Shown here piece after piece: positions 1-5,992 of a DNA stretch of 9,316 nt. Source of the stretch: Deltaproteobacteria bacterium (GTDB lineage: Bacteria; Desulfobacterota; Desulfobulbia; Desulfobulbales; Desulfobulbaceae); the NCBI GenBank assembly GCA_024277485.1, contig JAJRVA010000122.1, positions 1 to 9,316 of the forward strand, in the 5' to 3' direction. The number at the start of each line of letters is the position of its first letter. The stretch's first letter is position 1. Made by a program: the position numbers and the translations under genes. The notes under the pieces are model-generated. The model saw nothing but the letters and a program-made list of their open reading frames with translations, did not search any database and had not been told where the DNA came from.

Positions 1-855
1 CTCGGCATCCTGAACCACAGCAATGAACTCATTGCCCTCAAGGCCTGCGGCATCCCGCTGCGCAATATTGTCGCCCCGATTGTTGCGGCCGGGGCCATTG
101 CCAGCGTTCTCCTGCTTGCCATGTCGCAGTTCGTTCTGCCCAAAACAATTGCCGCCACCAACAAAATCTGGATCGAAGAGGTGAAAGGCAGGCTGCCGCT
201 GGGCATTCTCAGAAACGGCCGCTACTATTACCAGAGCGGGGATGGATTCTATTCCTTTGTCAGGCCGGACCCGAAGAAACACGAATTTCTCAACTTCTCC
301 TATTCAACCTGGGACGGGAACTACCGGCTCACATCGCTGATTGCGGCCAAAAAAGCAGCCTGGAAGAACGGGGTCTGGACATTATTTGACGGCCAGCTGC
401 AGACAGCCGCCGGAGAGGACAGTTTTGAGACGGAAATATTCAGGAACCGCGATTACGAACTCCCTGATCATCCGTCTGATTTTTTTGTTCCCGAGTACCG
501 TTCCCTTGAACTTTCCCTGACCGGCCTGTTTCTCGATGCCAAGCGAAAACAGTCCAAAGTGGAAGCCAACACCGCATGGGCGGAGTTTTACGGGCGCATC
601 TTTTACATTCTGTTAGGTCTCCCGCTCCTTCTTTTGGGGCTGCCCATCCTGCTTGTCGTTTACCGGAAATGGGGCCGGGACCTGTCCCTTGCCATTCCGG
701 TCAGCTGCGGCCTCGCCTTTGCCTGCTGGGGGGTCTGGGGGACTCTGCAGTCCCTGGCCAAGGCGGGGTATCTCCCACCCCTGGTGGCGGCAGGGTCGGT
801 GCATACAGCTATCGCGATGGGAGGCATTTACCTCCTGTTGCGTGAGGACATCTGA
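1..855 (+). CDS. lptG: LptF/LptG-family LPS export permease, C-terminal part (probably LptG)
   Basis: The reading frame is open from base 1, so the 5' end lies outside the window; 284 residues are visible of a family usually about 360-390 long. The product is an inner-membrane subunit of the LptB2FG ABC transporter, which extracts lipopolysaccharide and feeds it to LptC/LptA. The first residues contain the family signature around 'NELIALKACGIPL', then a hydrophobic segment (about residues 21-45). A periplasmic beta-rich domain follows (about 55-190), then three C-terminal membrane helices (about 200-220, 228-250, 256-280) starting at 'FYGRIFYILLGLP'. LptG is favoured over LptF only because no second permease follows and the usual order is lptF-lptG; the fold alone does not separate them. 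The TGA at 853-855 is 3 nt before the next ATG, so this gene leads an operon with the redox cassette downstream. Confidence 0.85.
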   Translation, partial: LGILNHSNELIALKACGIPLRNIVAPIVAAGAIASVLLLAMSQFVLPKTIAATNKIWIEEVKGRLPLGILRNGRYYYQSGDGFYSFVRPDPKKHEFLNFSYSTWDGNYRLTSLIAAKKAAWKNGVWTLFDGQLQTAAGEDSFETEIFRNRDYELPDHPSDFFVPEYRSLELSLTGLFLDAKRKQSKVEANTAWAEFYGRIFYILLGLPLLLLGLPILLVVYRKWGRDLSLAIPVSCGLAFACWGVWGTLQSLAKAGYLPPLVAAGSVHTAIAMGGIYLLLREDI

Positions 856-858
856 ACA

Positions 859-1611
859 ATGGCCGGCAACAGGGTCGGCATTGTCGGTGTTCCACCCCTT
901 GCCATCATCAGGAAACTGAACAGCAGGGGAGCCTGTATTGTCGACCTTGACGAGCCGCAGGCAAGGGAAGCGATTGACCTGACATCCCACTATATTCCGA
1001 AAGTGTACTGCGCCATACTGCGAACGGTTGTCCTGAATGCCATGCATCTCGACCTGGACGAAATCTATATTGACGTGGGCCCGGGAAAATGTGACTGCGC
1101 ACTGCATACCGCCATAATCCTGGAAAACATGCTCTCAATCCCTGTCATCAGGACCCGCAACCTTGATGATACGCCTTTCGGCACCCCTGTCTCCAGGACC
1201 AGGATGCCTCTCACGGAAAAGTTTACCATCATAACCGGGGGGATCCAGACGGAGAAACGTAACCAGTATCCTCCCTGCATCCCGAGGGCGGGGTTCTGGG
1301 GCGTGCCGCCCCGGGATTTTTCCATACTCTCTCTTTTTCCCGACACGACCCATATTTACGGGTGGACGCGGTGCATGGAAAACAAGACACCGGCAGACCT
1401 TGAGATGGAAATACATGTCAATCCCTCCATCCCCACGGTCTTTTTTGCCCAGTCATTCTGTGCCAAGACCGCCCTGGCCCATCATCTTGCCCGGAAACAT
1501 CCCAGGGCGCTCTACCTGGACTCCGATGTTACTGCCGGCAGCAGTGCCAGGGCCAAAATCGAGGCCTTTCTTGAACTGTCAGGTGTCCGTACGGACAGGA
1601 AAAACAGATGA
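859..1611 (+). CDS. Compact 2-hydroxyacyl-CoA dehydratase D-component-like (putative Fe-S) protein
   Basis: A 250-aa protein with no signal peptide or membrane segment. The ATG has a good Shine-Dalgarno (GTGAGGA, 843-848) inside the end of lptG. I read it as a divergent, shortened relative of the HgdA/B, HadBC and double-cubane family. Seen: cysteine 51 in 'IPKVYCAILR', the CD pair at 78-79 in 'GPGKCDCAL', cysteine 201 in 'FFAQSFCAK', and the C-terminal 'LYLDSDVTAG...KIEAFLEL' (218-240). Each resembles a conserved block of that family, where three cysteines per subunit hold a [4Fe-4S] cluster. Four more cysteines (26, 80, 140, 172) are present. Family members are usually 380-420 aa, so about 150 residues are missing. 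The next gene is a dehydratase-type activase overlapping by 4 nt, which strongly supports a redox partner role. The substrate is unknown. The similarity is by eye and could be only fold-level; it may be a family of its own. Confidence 0.5.
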   Translation: MAGNRVGIVGVPPLAIIRKLNSRGACIVDLDEPQAREAIDLTSHYIPKVYCAILRTVVLNAMHLDLDEIYIDVGPGKCDCALHTAIILENMLSIPVIRTRNLDDTPFGTPVSRTRMPLTEKFTIITGGIQTEKRNQYPPCIPRAGFWGVPPRDFSILSLFPDTTHIYGWTRCMENKTPADLEMEIHVNPSIPTVFFAQSFCAKTALAHHLARKHPRALYLDSDVTAGSSARAKIEAFLELSGVRTDRKNR

Positions 1612-2273
1612 TCCTGGCTGATTTCGGCACGTCATACTGTAAAATCCTGGACACCGACAGCAATGAAACGCCGGCTATCCTGCCGACCCGGGAGATCGTT
1701 TCCGGATTCCAGGCCGACCTTGCCACCGGGCACAACGCCGGACGACGCAGCCGCCTAAGCATAAATGAGCTGACCGCCCTGGCCCGCGGCGGAGAGCGCC
1801 TTATCGCGGAACCGGACTTCGTGCTGCTGGACTGCGGCAGCCGGGACATTAAATTTATCCGCTATGAAAACAACCGGGTCGCGGATATGGGCTGGAACGC
1901 GGAATGCGGCGCTTCAATGGGGTTCACCATTGAACTGCTGAAAAAATACTATGACCTGGACTACGATGCCATTCCGATCCCGGACAGGGGATTTTCCGTA
2001 ACCTGCGGGGTGCTTGGCATGAGTCATATATTTGATGCCGTAATCAACGGTCTGTCAGAAAAAGAGGCTGTGGCACGTTTTGTGTACGGGATCGCCATGA
2101 ACGGGTACCGGTTTGCCGGTTCACCTGACCGGCTGTACCTTTCCGGCGGTCTCTGTGACAATGCCCTTTTTGTCGGGAGTTTCCCCTGCGAGGTAATACG
2201 GTTGGGCAGGTTTGTCCTGCTCTGCGGCCTGCAGGAATATCTCAAAAAAAACAGACAGCAATGCATCACGTAA
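1608..2273 (+). CDS. BadF/BadG/BcrA/HgdC-type ASKHA ATPase (Fe-S reductive activase)
   Basis: This family uses ATP binding and hydrolysis in a homodimer to push an electron at very low potential from a shared [4Fe-4S] cluster onto a partner metalloprotein. Seen in the 221-aa product: phosphate-1 loop 'ADFGTSYCK' (4-12); 'ATGHN...SINELTALARGGERL' (39-65), the usual helix before the second loop; phosphate-2 'LLDCGSRDIKFI' (73-84), matching the family DIGGQDxKxI; cysteine 100 in 'NAECGASMGF' and cysteine 133 in 'VTCGVLG', the positions of the two cluster ligands of HgdC; the adenosine loop 'LYLSGGLCDN' (176-185). It is about 40 residues shorter than HgdC, mostly between the first strand and residue 39. 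The ATG overlaps the previous stop (ATGA) and is preceded by AGGAA at 1597-1601, so translation is coupled. The family call is firm; the natural partner is inferred from the neighbouring gene. Confidence 0.85.
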   Translation: MILADFGTSYCKILDTDSNETPAILPTREIVSGFQADLATGHNAGRRSRLSINELTALARGGERLIAEPDFVLLDCGSRDIKFIRYENNRVADMGWNAECGASMGFTIELLKKYYDLDYDAIPIPDRGFSVTCGVLGMSHIFDAVINGLSEKEAVARFVYGIAMNGYRFAGSPDRLYLSGGLCDNALFVGSFPCEVIRLGRFVLLCGLQEYLKKNRQQCIT

Positions 2274-2277
2274 CCGG

Positions 2278-3099
2278 ATGAACAGTGGAGCTGTTTACAC
2301 AACAAAATTTCTGTCCTGGAAGCAAAGTCTGCCTCCTCTGCTTCATGCTGCGGATCTGGCACTGGGGGTAAACACCAGCGGCCGGGACAGTATCCTCATC
2401 AAGCCGAACCTCGTTGAAGCTCTTGCCCCGCCGATTACCACGCCGGCAGACCTGGTGGAGGAACTGATCGTATACCTGCGGGCGGAAACCAATGCCAGGA
2501 TCATCATCGGTGAAGGCAACGGCGCCATGCATTACGATACCTGGCACTGTTTCCGGGAACTGGGTTACACGGCAATCGCAGAAAAACTGGACATTGAACT
2601 TGTCGACCTGAACGATGCGGATCTTGTCCCTCTCAAAAACAATGCATGCCTCCGCCTGCCCGAGATGCATCTGCCCCGCCTGGCCCTTGACAGTTACCTG
2701 ATTTCCGTTCCTGTTCTCAAGGCCCACTCTCTTACAGGCGTGACCCTCACTCTGAAAAACATGATGGGCCTGGCGCCTCCCTCCCGTTACCAGCGAGGCA
2801 GCAGTTGGAAAAAATCAGCCTTCCATGACCGGGCCCAGGACGCGATAGCCGATCTGAACAGGTACCGCATCCCTGACTTTACCCTGCTGGACGCAACTGT
2901 CGGCATGGCCAGGGCCCACCTCTGGGGCCCCACCTGCGACCCAACCGTGGCCAGGCTTGCGGCCGGATATGATCCGGTGGCCATTGACACCTACGGAGCC
3001 GGACTCCTGCAAAAAAACTGGCGGAGTATCGGTCATATCAGGTCCCTGCATGGTGAACTTGGTTCTGCAGAACCTCTGGATGTTATTGAGGCAGAATAG
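2278..3099 (+). CDS. DUF362 domain protein
   Basis: A 273-aa cytoplasmic protein of the DUF362 family, whose biochemical role is not established; many members carry extra ferredoxin-like cysteine motifs. Seen: 'SILIKPNLV' (38-46), 'TTPADLVEELI' (54-64), 'IIIGEGNG' (75-82), 'LISVPVLKAHSLTGVTLTLKN' region (141-161) matching the family's VPKxKTHxxTGxTLxxKN block, 'FTLLDATVGM' (201-210), and 'GYDPVAIDTYG' (230-240). No CxxCxxC motif is present, so it has only the core domain. The longest open frame begins at a TTG (2212) inside the previous gene, but I prefer the ATG at 2278, 4 nt after the upstream TAA, because the family's N-terminal region fits there. No clear Shine-Dalgarno precedes it, so translation probably depends on coupling. 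It is the third gene of the cassette after the activase. The stop lies only 17 nt from the stop of the convergent Sel1 gene, leaving no room for a separate terminator. Confidence 0.82.
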   Translation: MNSGAVYTTKFLSWKQSLPPLLHAADLALGVNTSGRDSILIKPNLVEALAPPITTPADLVEELIVYLRAETNARIIIGEGNGAMHYDTWHCFRELGYTAIAEKLDIELVDLNDADLVPLKNNACLRLPEMHLPRLALDSYLISVPVLKAHSLTGVTLTLKNMMGLAPPSRYQRGSSWKKSAFHDRAQDAIADLNRYRIPDFTLLDATVGMARAHLWGPTCDPTVARLAAGYDPVAIDTYGAGLLQKNWRSIGHIRSLHGELGSAEPLDVIEAE

Positions 3100-3116
3100 T
3101 GCCCCGTGTGTTTTGT

Positions 3117-3654
3117 TTATTTGCCAAGTCGCTGCAAGGCCTCAACTGCAAAAGGCTCCCCCTGTGCCGCCGCCATTGTATACCAGAAAAGAGCCGCAAC
3201 TGTATCCCTGTCCCCTGCCTGTCCGTCTTCATAAAAAATACCAATAGCGGCCTGGGCAGCGGCGTGGACACGGACCGCTGAACGGAGAAACCATTTCAAG
3301 GCCATGTTGTAGTCCCTTTTTCTATTTTCTCCCAGTTCATACATGGTGGCAATGCGGAACATGGCCTCAGCGCTGCCGCCCGATGCTGCCTGCCGAAACA
3401 ATTTCCACGCCATCTCCGGGTCCGCCTTTGTCCCCCAACCCCGGAGATAGAGAGTGCCCAGGCAACATTGCATCACTGTCCCCCTGTTCTGCCTGTTCAC
3501 GGAGCCGCGCAAACTCCTGAGTACTCACCTCCGGTAACCCAACCTGGTCAGTGCAATATCCTGTGAGGGGACGCGACTCTGCAAAAACCGTCTGAACCAT
3601 AAAGGAATTAACCGCCGGAAACAGAAACAGGAAGAAGGGAAAAAACTTATCCAT
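3117..3654 (-). pseudogene. Sel1-repeat exported protein, frameshifted
   Basis: Two overlapping minus-strand frames together give one Sel1-like repeat protein of about 178 residues. The first (from ATG at 3654) has a signal peptide ending 'VFA|ES' and reaches 'EQAEQGDSDAM' at 3466. There the frame must change to continue with 'LGTLYLRGWGTKADPEMAWKLF' spread over the second frame, through about three 36-residue Sel1 repeats ('AEAMFRIATMYELG', 'AAAQAAIGIFYEDGQ'), to a TAA at 3117-3119. Between the ATG codon (3468-3466) and the CTG of LG only four bases remain where the repeat consensus needs six, so a 2-nt deletion near 3462-3465 is the simplest reading; one extra base is the alternative. The unbroken 5' frame runs on to 3367 as a nonsense tail without repeats. 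Sel1 proteins are helical scaffolds for protein contacts. It is either a decayed gene or a sequencing error; the start has only a weak ribosome site. Confidence 0.75.
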
Positions 3655-3763
3655 GCGTCATTTTCATTTATTAAAGCGGAAAAGGGGACATCATTGAAGT
3701 ACAACAGTCAGTTTTCAGCTGAGTTCTGTCTTATATATCTTGTAGAGCGACAGCATGATGTTA

Positions 3764-3791
3764 TTTCCCGGTGTTCATCTTTTTCGGGAAA
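3764..3791. repeat. Inverted repeat TTTCCCG-N14-CGGGAAA
   Basis: Perfect 7-bp arms separated by 14 nt, in the 222-nt gap between the Cys-repeat gene and the Sel1 gene, about 110 nt upstream of the latter's start. It is not followed by a T tract on either strand, so it is a poor terminator. A second site of the same geometry lies at 6784-6811. A separate small hairpin, GAACC-N5-GGTTC (3798-3812), followed on the minus strand by GCGGCTTTT, could be a weak terminator for the Cys-repeat gene. Nothing else was recognised in 3655-3876. Confidence 0.45.
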
Positions 3792-3876
3792 AGCCGCGAA
3801 CCACAACGGTTCATCGTTCAACTGCCCGATTTACCATTGTACTCGTTCAGCCTGAGTGACTTTTGCAAGGTCATCA

Positions 3877-4287
3877 TCATTTCGCCTCAACAACTTTGAG
3901 TGCCTGGGTGCATCGAGTGCTGATTCTGCCGGAATTTTTTTCCAGGCACTTCAGGACGCGGCCTTCTCCGACAGCTACATCAGCGCAGAATTGTTCCAAG
4001 TCCGCATCGCATTCATTTGCCACATAGCTGAGTGCGGCAACGAACCTCTCAAGCTGCACTGCCGCATCATAAAGGGCATACTCACACTGACCGGTCAGTT
4101 TGTCGGAATGGGCATACAGGCAGGCCAGGATACGGCCGTCGCCCGGGGTAACATTGCCGCAATAGCCGGTAAGCTCTTTCTCGCAGCCCCTGGCAACAGA
4201 CTCCACCAGCTTCTCGACTGCCCATGCTGAAGACACAGAGATGAAGAACATGGTCACAACCGTGAACAAGACAACTCTTTTTTTCAT
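3877..4287 (-). CDS. Secreted cysteine-rich repeat (GLG1-type) protein
   Basis: A 136-aa exported protein. The frame is open further upstream, but the ATG at 4287 has a strong AAGGAG (4294-4299) at 6 nt and opens a classical signal peptide, 'MKKRVVLFTVVTMFF...AWA' with cleavage after residue 23. The mature part consists of two tandem repeats with identical cysteine spacing, C-x7-C-x12-C-x11-C: cysteines 35, 43, 56, 68 and 93, 101, 114, 126. Each contains the 'GDGRILACL' / 'GEGRVLKCL' core of the cysteine-rich Golgi (GLG1/MG160) repeat, also found in bacterial periplasmic proteins. Eight cysteines probably make four disulfides in the periplasm; the exact role is not known. The gene ends in three successive TGA codons (3871-3879). 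It is transcribed divergently from the orphan gene at 4510; no convincing promoter of its own was seen. Confidence 0.85.
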   Translation of the reverse strand: MKKRVVLFTVVTMFFISVSSAWAVEKLVESVARGCEKELTGYCGNVTPGDGRILACLYAHSDKLTGQCEYALYDAAVQLERFVAALSYVANECDADLEQFCADVAVGEGRVLKCLEKNSGRISTRCTQALKVVEAK

Positions 4288-4418
4288 AACCAACTCCTTT
4301 TCAATTTTTAACTCCCCTGAAATATGCTTTTCTTTTTCACAATTAGCCGTTTTGTAAGTATCCGGCAACCAGTATCAGACATTCTTTTCTTCCTTTTCAG
4401 TCCAATCTCGCCTGCTGC

Positions 4419-4448
4419 TTGACAAGAAGTGCAACACAGGCGTATAAT
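4419..4448 (+). promoter_or_regulatory. Consensus sigma70 promoter
   Basis: TTGACA at 4419-4424 and TATAAT at 4443-4448, both perfect hexamers, separated by 18 nt. Transcription would start near 4455, giving a leader of about 55 nt to the ATG at 4510. This is the strongest promoter-like sequence in the window. It also rules out the GTG at 4429, which lies inside the spacer, as the start of the gene. Confidence 0.8.
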
Positions 4449-4509
4449 AATACAGGTACCACACCGTGACACACACAGGCACGGGCGGCTTTTTCAACCG
4501 GATGGACAC

Positions 4510-5673
4510 ATGAGCCTTGCAGACAAGCAGATAGCCCAACACGAGCAGGATGCCAAAGCCAGGCACCTCTCTGCTGCTCATCATATCAGGAACATCCCGC
4601 TTCCGCCCTTGTTCAGAAATCACCTTGAACAACGTATTCTGCCGCTGCTTGACCGGATAGGTTTTGACAGTGACATTGCCGGCAGTATATTCAGAATTTC
4701 GTCCCCGGCATGGAAATCAATGGGATCGGCAACACCTCCCAACCTCCTTGTACATCCGGCCCTGATCAGGGATCTCCAGGCAATACGACGGGATATCGTC
4801 TCCCGTGAAAGGCAGAAAACGGAAAACCCCACGTCCCCGGTTCGTACCTTGCCCCGGGAACTGGCCGAACTGCTGAAGACCATCCCTGCCACCTGGATTA
4901 TCCTTCCCCGGGCCCTTACGTTTCTGACAAGAGATGATTCCCGCTGCCTGATCGTGTACCTGCAGCACCTGGACCGGGAGACCAACCTTGCGTTTGAAAA
5001 AGTCCTGGTACGGATACTGATTGAATTTATCGGGAATTACAGCCTTAAATTTATCAGTTCAGCGCTGCCGAAAAAACAGATGAGAGAGGCCATTTTTTAC
5101 GGCTACACGGCAATGTTCTGGAAAAACCTCCGCCAGCCACCAGCCGGATTAGAGGATTTACTTGTTTACAGAAATTATCTTTCCTGGGCCAGAGCCTTCA
5201 GCAAAAGAGCATCCTGCAAAGACACGGAAAAAGAAACTGCTCTTGCCGAAATGGAGGAAATGGCAAACACCATCCTGCCTGACCGGAAAATCCTCCGCCT
5301 GGCCTCTAAAAAAAACCGGAAGGCCGCGGACCTGCACATTTCTCTGCGACACGGCCGACCAGGCATCAACCATGCTGTCCGATATTTTACCATGAACAAC
5401 TCAGCAGAATGCGGCAACAGACATAACCAGATTTCCCGCAGGACACTGCCAATCCGGATAAATGCTCTTTTCAGGGAACTGCGGAACAGTTACGACCAGG
5501 AGACACAACAAACCAGGGAGTTTATTCACACTTTTCTGGTGGAACTTTCAGCCGCATACAGTCCTCACGCAGTTCGGCCGGATAGTACCGGAAAACGTTC
5601 TCCGACTCCACCGGATTTCACCCGGAACCGTATGGCCTGCCTGGTACAGGACTTCAGCCGGTCTCTGCACTGA
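4510..5673 (+). CDS. Orphan hypothetical protein, 387 aa, behind a strong promoter
   Basis: I do not recognise a family. The ATG at 4510 is chosen because it is the first in-frame start after the predicted transcription start; its ribosome site is only moderate (GGAT at 4500-4503). The protein is soluble, without signal peptide or membrane helices, rich in Arg/Lys and Leu, and looks largely helical. Notable stretches are 'LPRELAELLKTIPATWIILP' (114-133), 'FEKVLVRILIEFIGNYSLKF' (162-181) and 'IRINALFRELRNSYDQ' (315-330). There is a polar, Pro/Arg-rich tail (351-372). Five or so scattered cysteines show no metal-site pattern. It is the only plus-strand gene among minus-strand neighbours, has its own promoter and its own terminator (5691-5731), and so is a one-gene unit. 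That arrangement suits an independently acquired or regulatory gene, but this is only inference. The antisense frame across its 5' end has no protein-like features. Confidence 0.6.
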   Translation: MSLADKQIAQHEQDAKARHLSAAHHIRNIPLPPLFRNHLEQRILPLLDRIGFDSDIAGSIFRISSPAWKSMGSATPPNLLVHPALIRDLQAIRRDIVSRERQKTENPTSPVRTLPRELAELLKTIPATWIILPRALTFLTRDDSRCLIVYLQHLDRETNLAFEKVLVRILIEFIGNYSLKFISSALPKKQMREAIFYGYTAMFWKNLRQPPAGLEDLLVYRNYLSWARAFSKRASCKDTEKETALAEMEEMANTILPDRKILRLASKKNRKAADLHISLRHGRPGINHAVRYFTMNNSAECGNRHNQISRRTLPIRINALFRELRNSYDQETQQTREFIHTFLVELSAAYSPHAVRPDSTGKRSPTPPDFTRNRMACLVQDFSRSLH

Positions 5674-5690
5674 AAAAAACATCACGCGTA

Positions 5691-5731
5691 AAAAAGCCGA
5701 ACAGCACCGCACGGGTACCACTCGGCTTTTT
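5691..5731. terminator. Bidirectional rho-independent terminator
   Basis: AAAAAGCCGA (5691-5700) pairs perfectly with TCGGCTTTTT (5722-5731) across a 21-nt loop. The A-tract and T-tract flank the GC core, so the hairpin ends in a U-run on either strand. It lies 17 nt after the orphan gene's TGA and 65 nt after the minus-strand Lys-rich gene, serving both convergent units. Confidence 0.8.
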
Positions 5732-5796
5732 AGCTTCACAGGAACGCTTCGCGGCCTGACTCAATTCCTTGCCGGACAGCAGCGGAACCGACAGGC

Positions 5797-5964
5797 CTAC
5801 TTCTTCTTGCCTTTCTTTTTCTCTTCCTTTTTTTTCTTTTTTGCTGCCTTTTCTCTTTTTTTCAGATGGAAAAGAATGGGGCATCTCTTACAGTGCTTGC
5901 CATTCTTTTTCCTGAACTTGCCGCAGCACTTCTTTTTTGGTTTTTTCTTCCTTTTTTTTCCCAC
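5797..5964 (-). CDS. Lysine-rich Cys4 miniprotein (55 aa)
   Basis: The start is GTG at 5964 with an excellent AGGGAG Shine-Dalgarno 7 nt upstream and an in-frame TAA just before it; the stop is TAG at 5797-5799. About half of the 55 residues are Lys, with a few Arg. The centre (residues 12-29) is 'KCCGKFRKKNGKHCKRCP': cysteines 13, 14, 25 and 28, a C-C-x10-C-x2-C pattern that looks like a small zinc-binding knuckle. It is flanked by a basic N-terminal arm (2-12) and a Lys/Glu-rich tail (35-55). The charge suggests binding to nucleic acid or ribosomes, but that is inference. It lies 28 nt after the FKBP gene and before the shared terminator, so the two probably share a transcript. Long A-runs make the frame sensitive to indels; I checked it base by base. 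The larger frame on the same strand across this region lacks a start with a ribosome site and the cysteine motif. Confidence 0.65.
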   Translation of the reverse strand: MGKKRKKKPKKKCCGKFRKKNGKHCKRCPILFHLKKREKAAKKKKKEEKKKGKKK

Positions 5965-5992
5965 CCCGTTTCTCCCTGGTTATGCAGGCACC

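Noticed and set aside
2212..2277. N-terminal extension of the DUF362 gene from a TTG inside the activase gene
   Set aside because: No ribosome site, low-quality leader sequence, and the DUF362 homology fits an ATG at 2278 just after the upstream stop.
3061..3074. Perfect palindrome GGTTCTGCAGAACC near the end of the DUF362 gene
   Set aside because: Within coding sequence, no T tract, no second copy found; likely chance.
3856..4230. 124-aa plus-strand frame antisense to the Cys-repeat gene
   Set aside because: The opposite strand has a signal peptide, strong ribosome site and conserved repeats; this frame is its shadow.
4464..4494. Possible leader attenuator (CCGTG-N11-CACGG followed by GCGGCTTTTT)
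   Set aside because: Only a 5-bp stem with the T tract offset by 5 nt; too weak to call.
4375..4632. 85-aa minus-strand frame over the promoter and 5' end of the orphan gene
   Set aside because: No ribosome site or recognisable domain; it runs antisense through a consensus promoter.
5654..5884. 76-aa minus-strand frame overlapping the Lys-rich gene
   Set aside because: It crosses the terminator, lacks a ribosome site and lacks the cysteine core that marks the GTG-started frame.
5800..5960. Low-complexity T-rich stretch as a simple repeat or assembly artefact
   Set aside because: Its minus strand reads as a complete small gene with a ribosome site, start, cysteine motif and stop.
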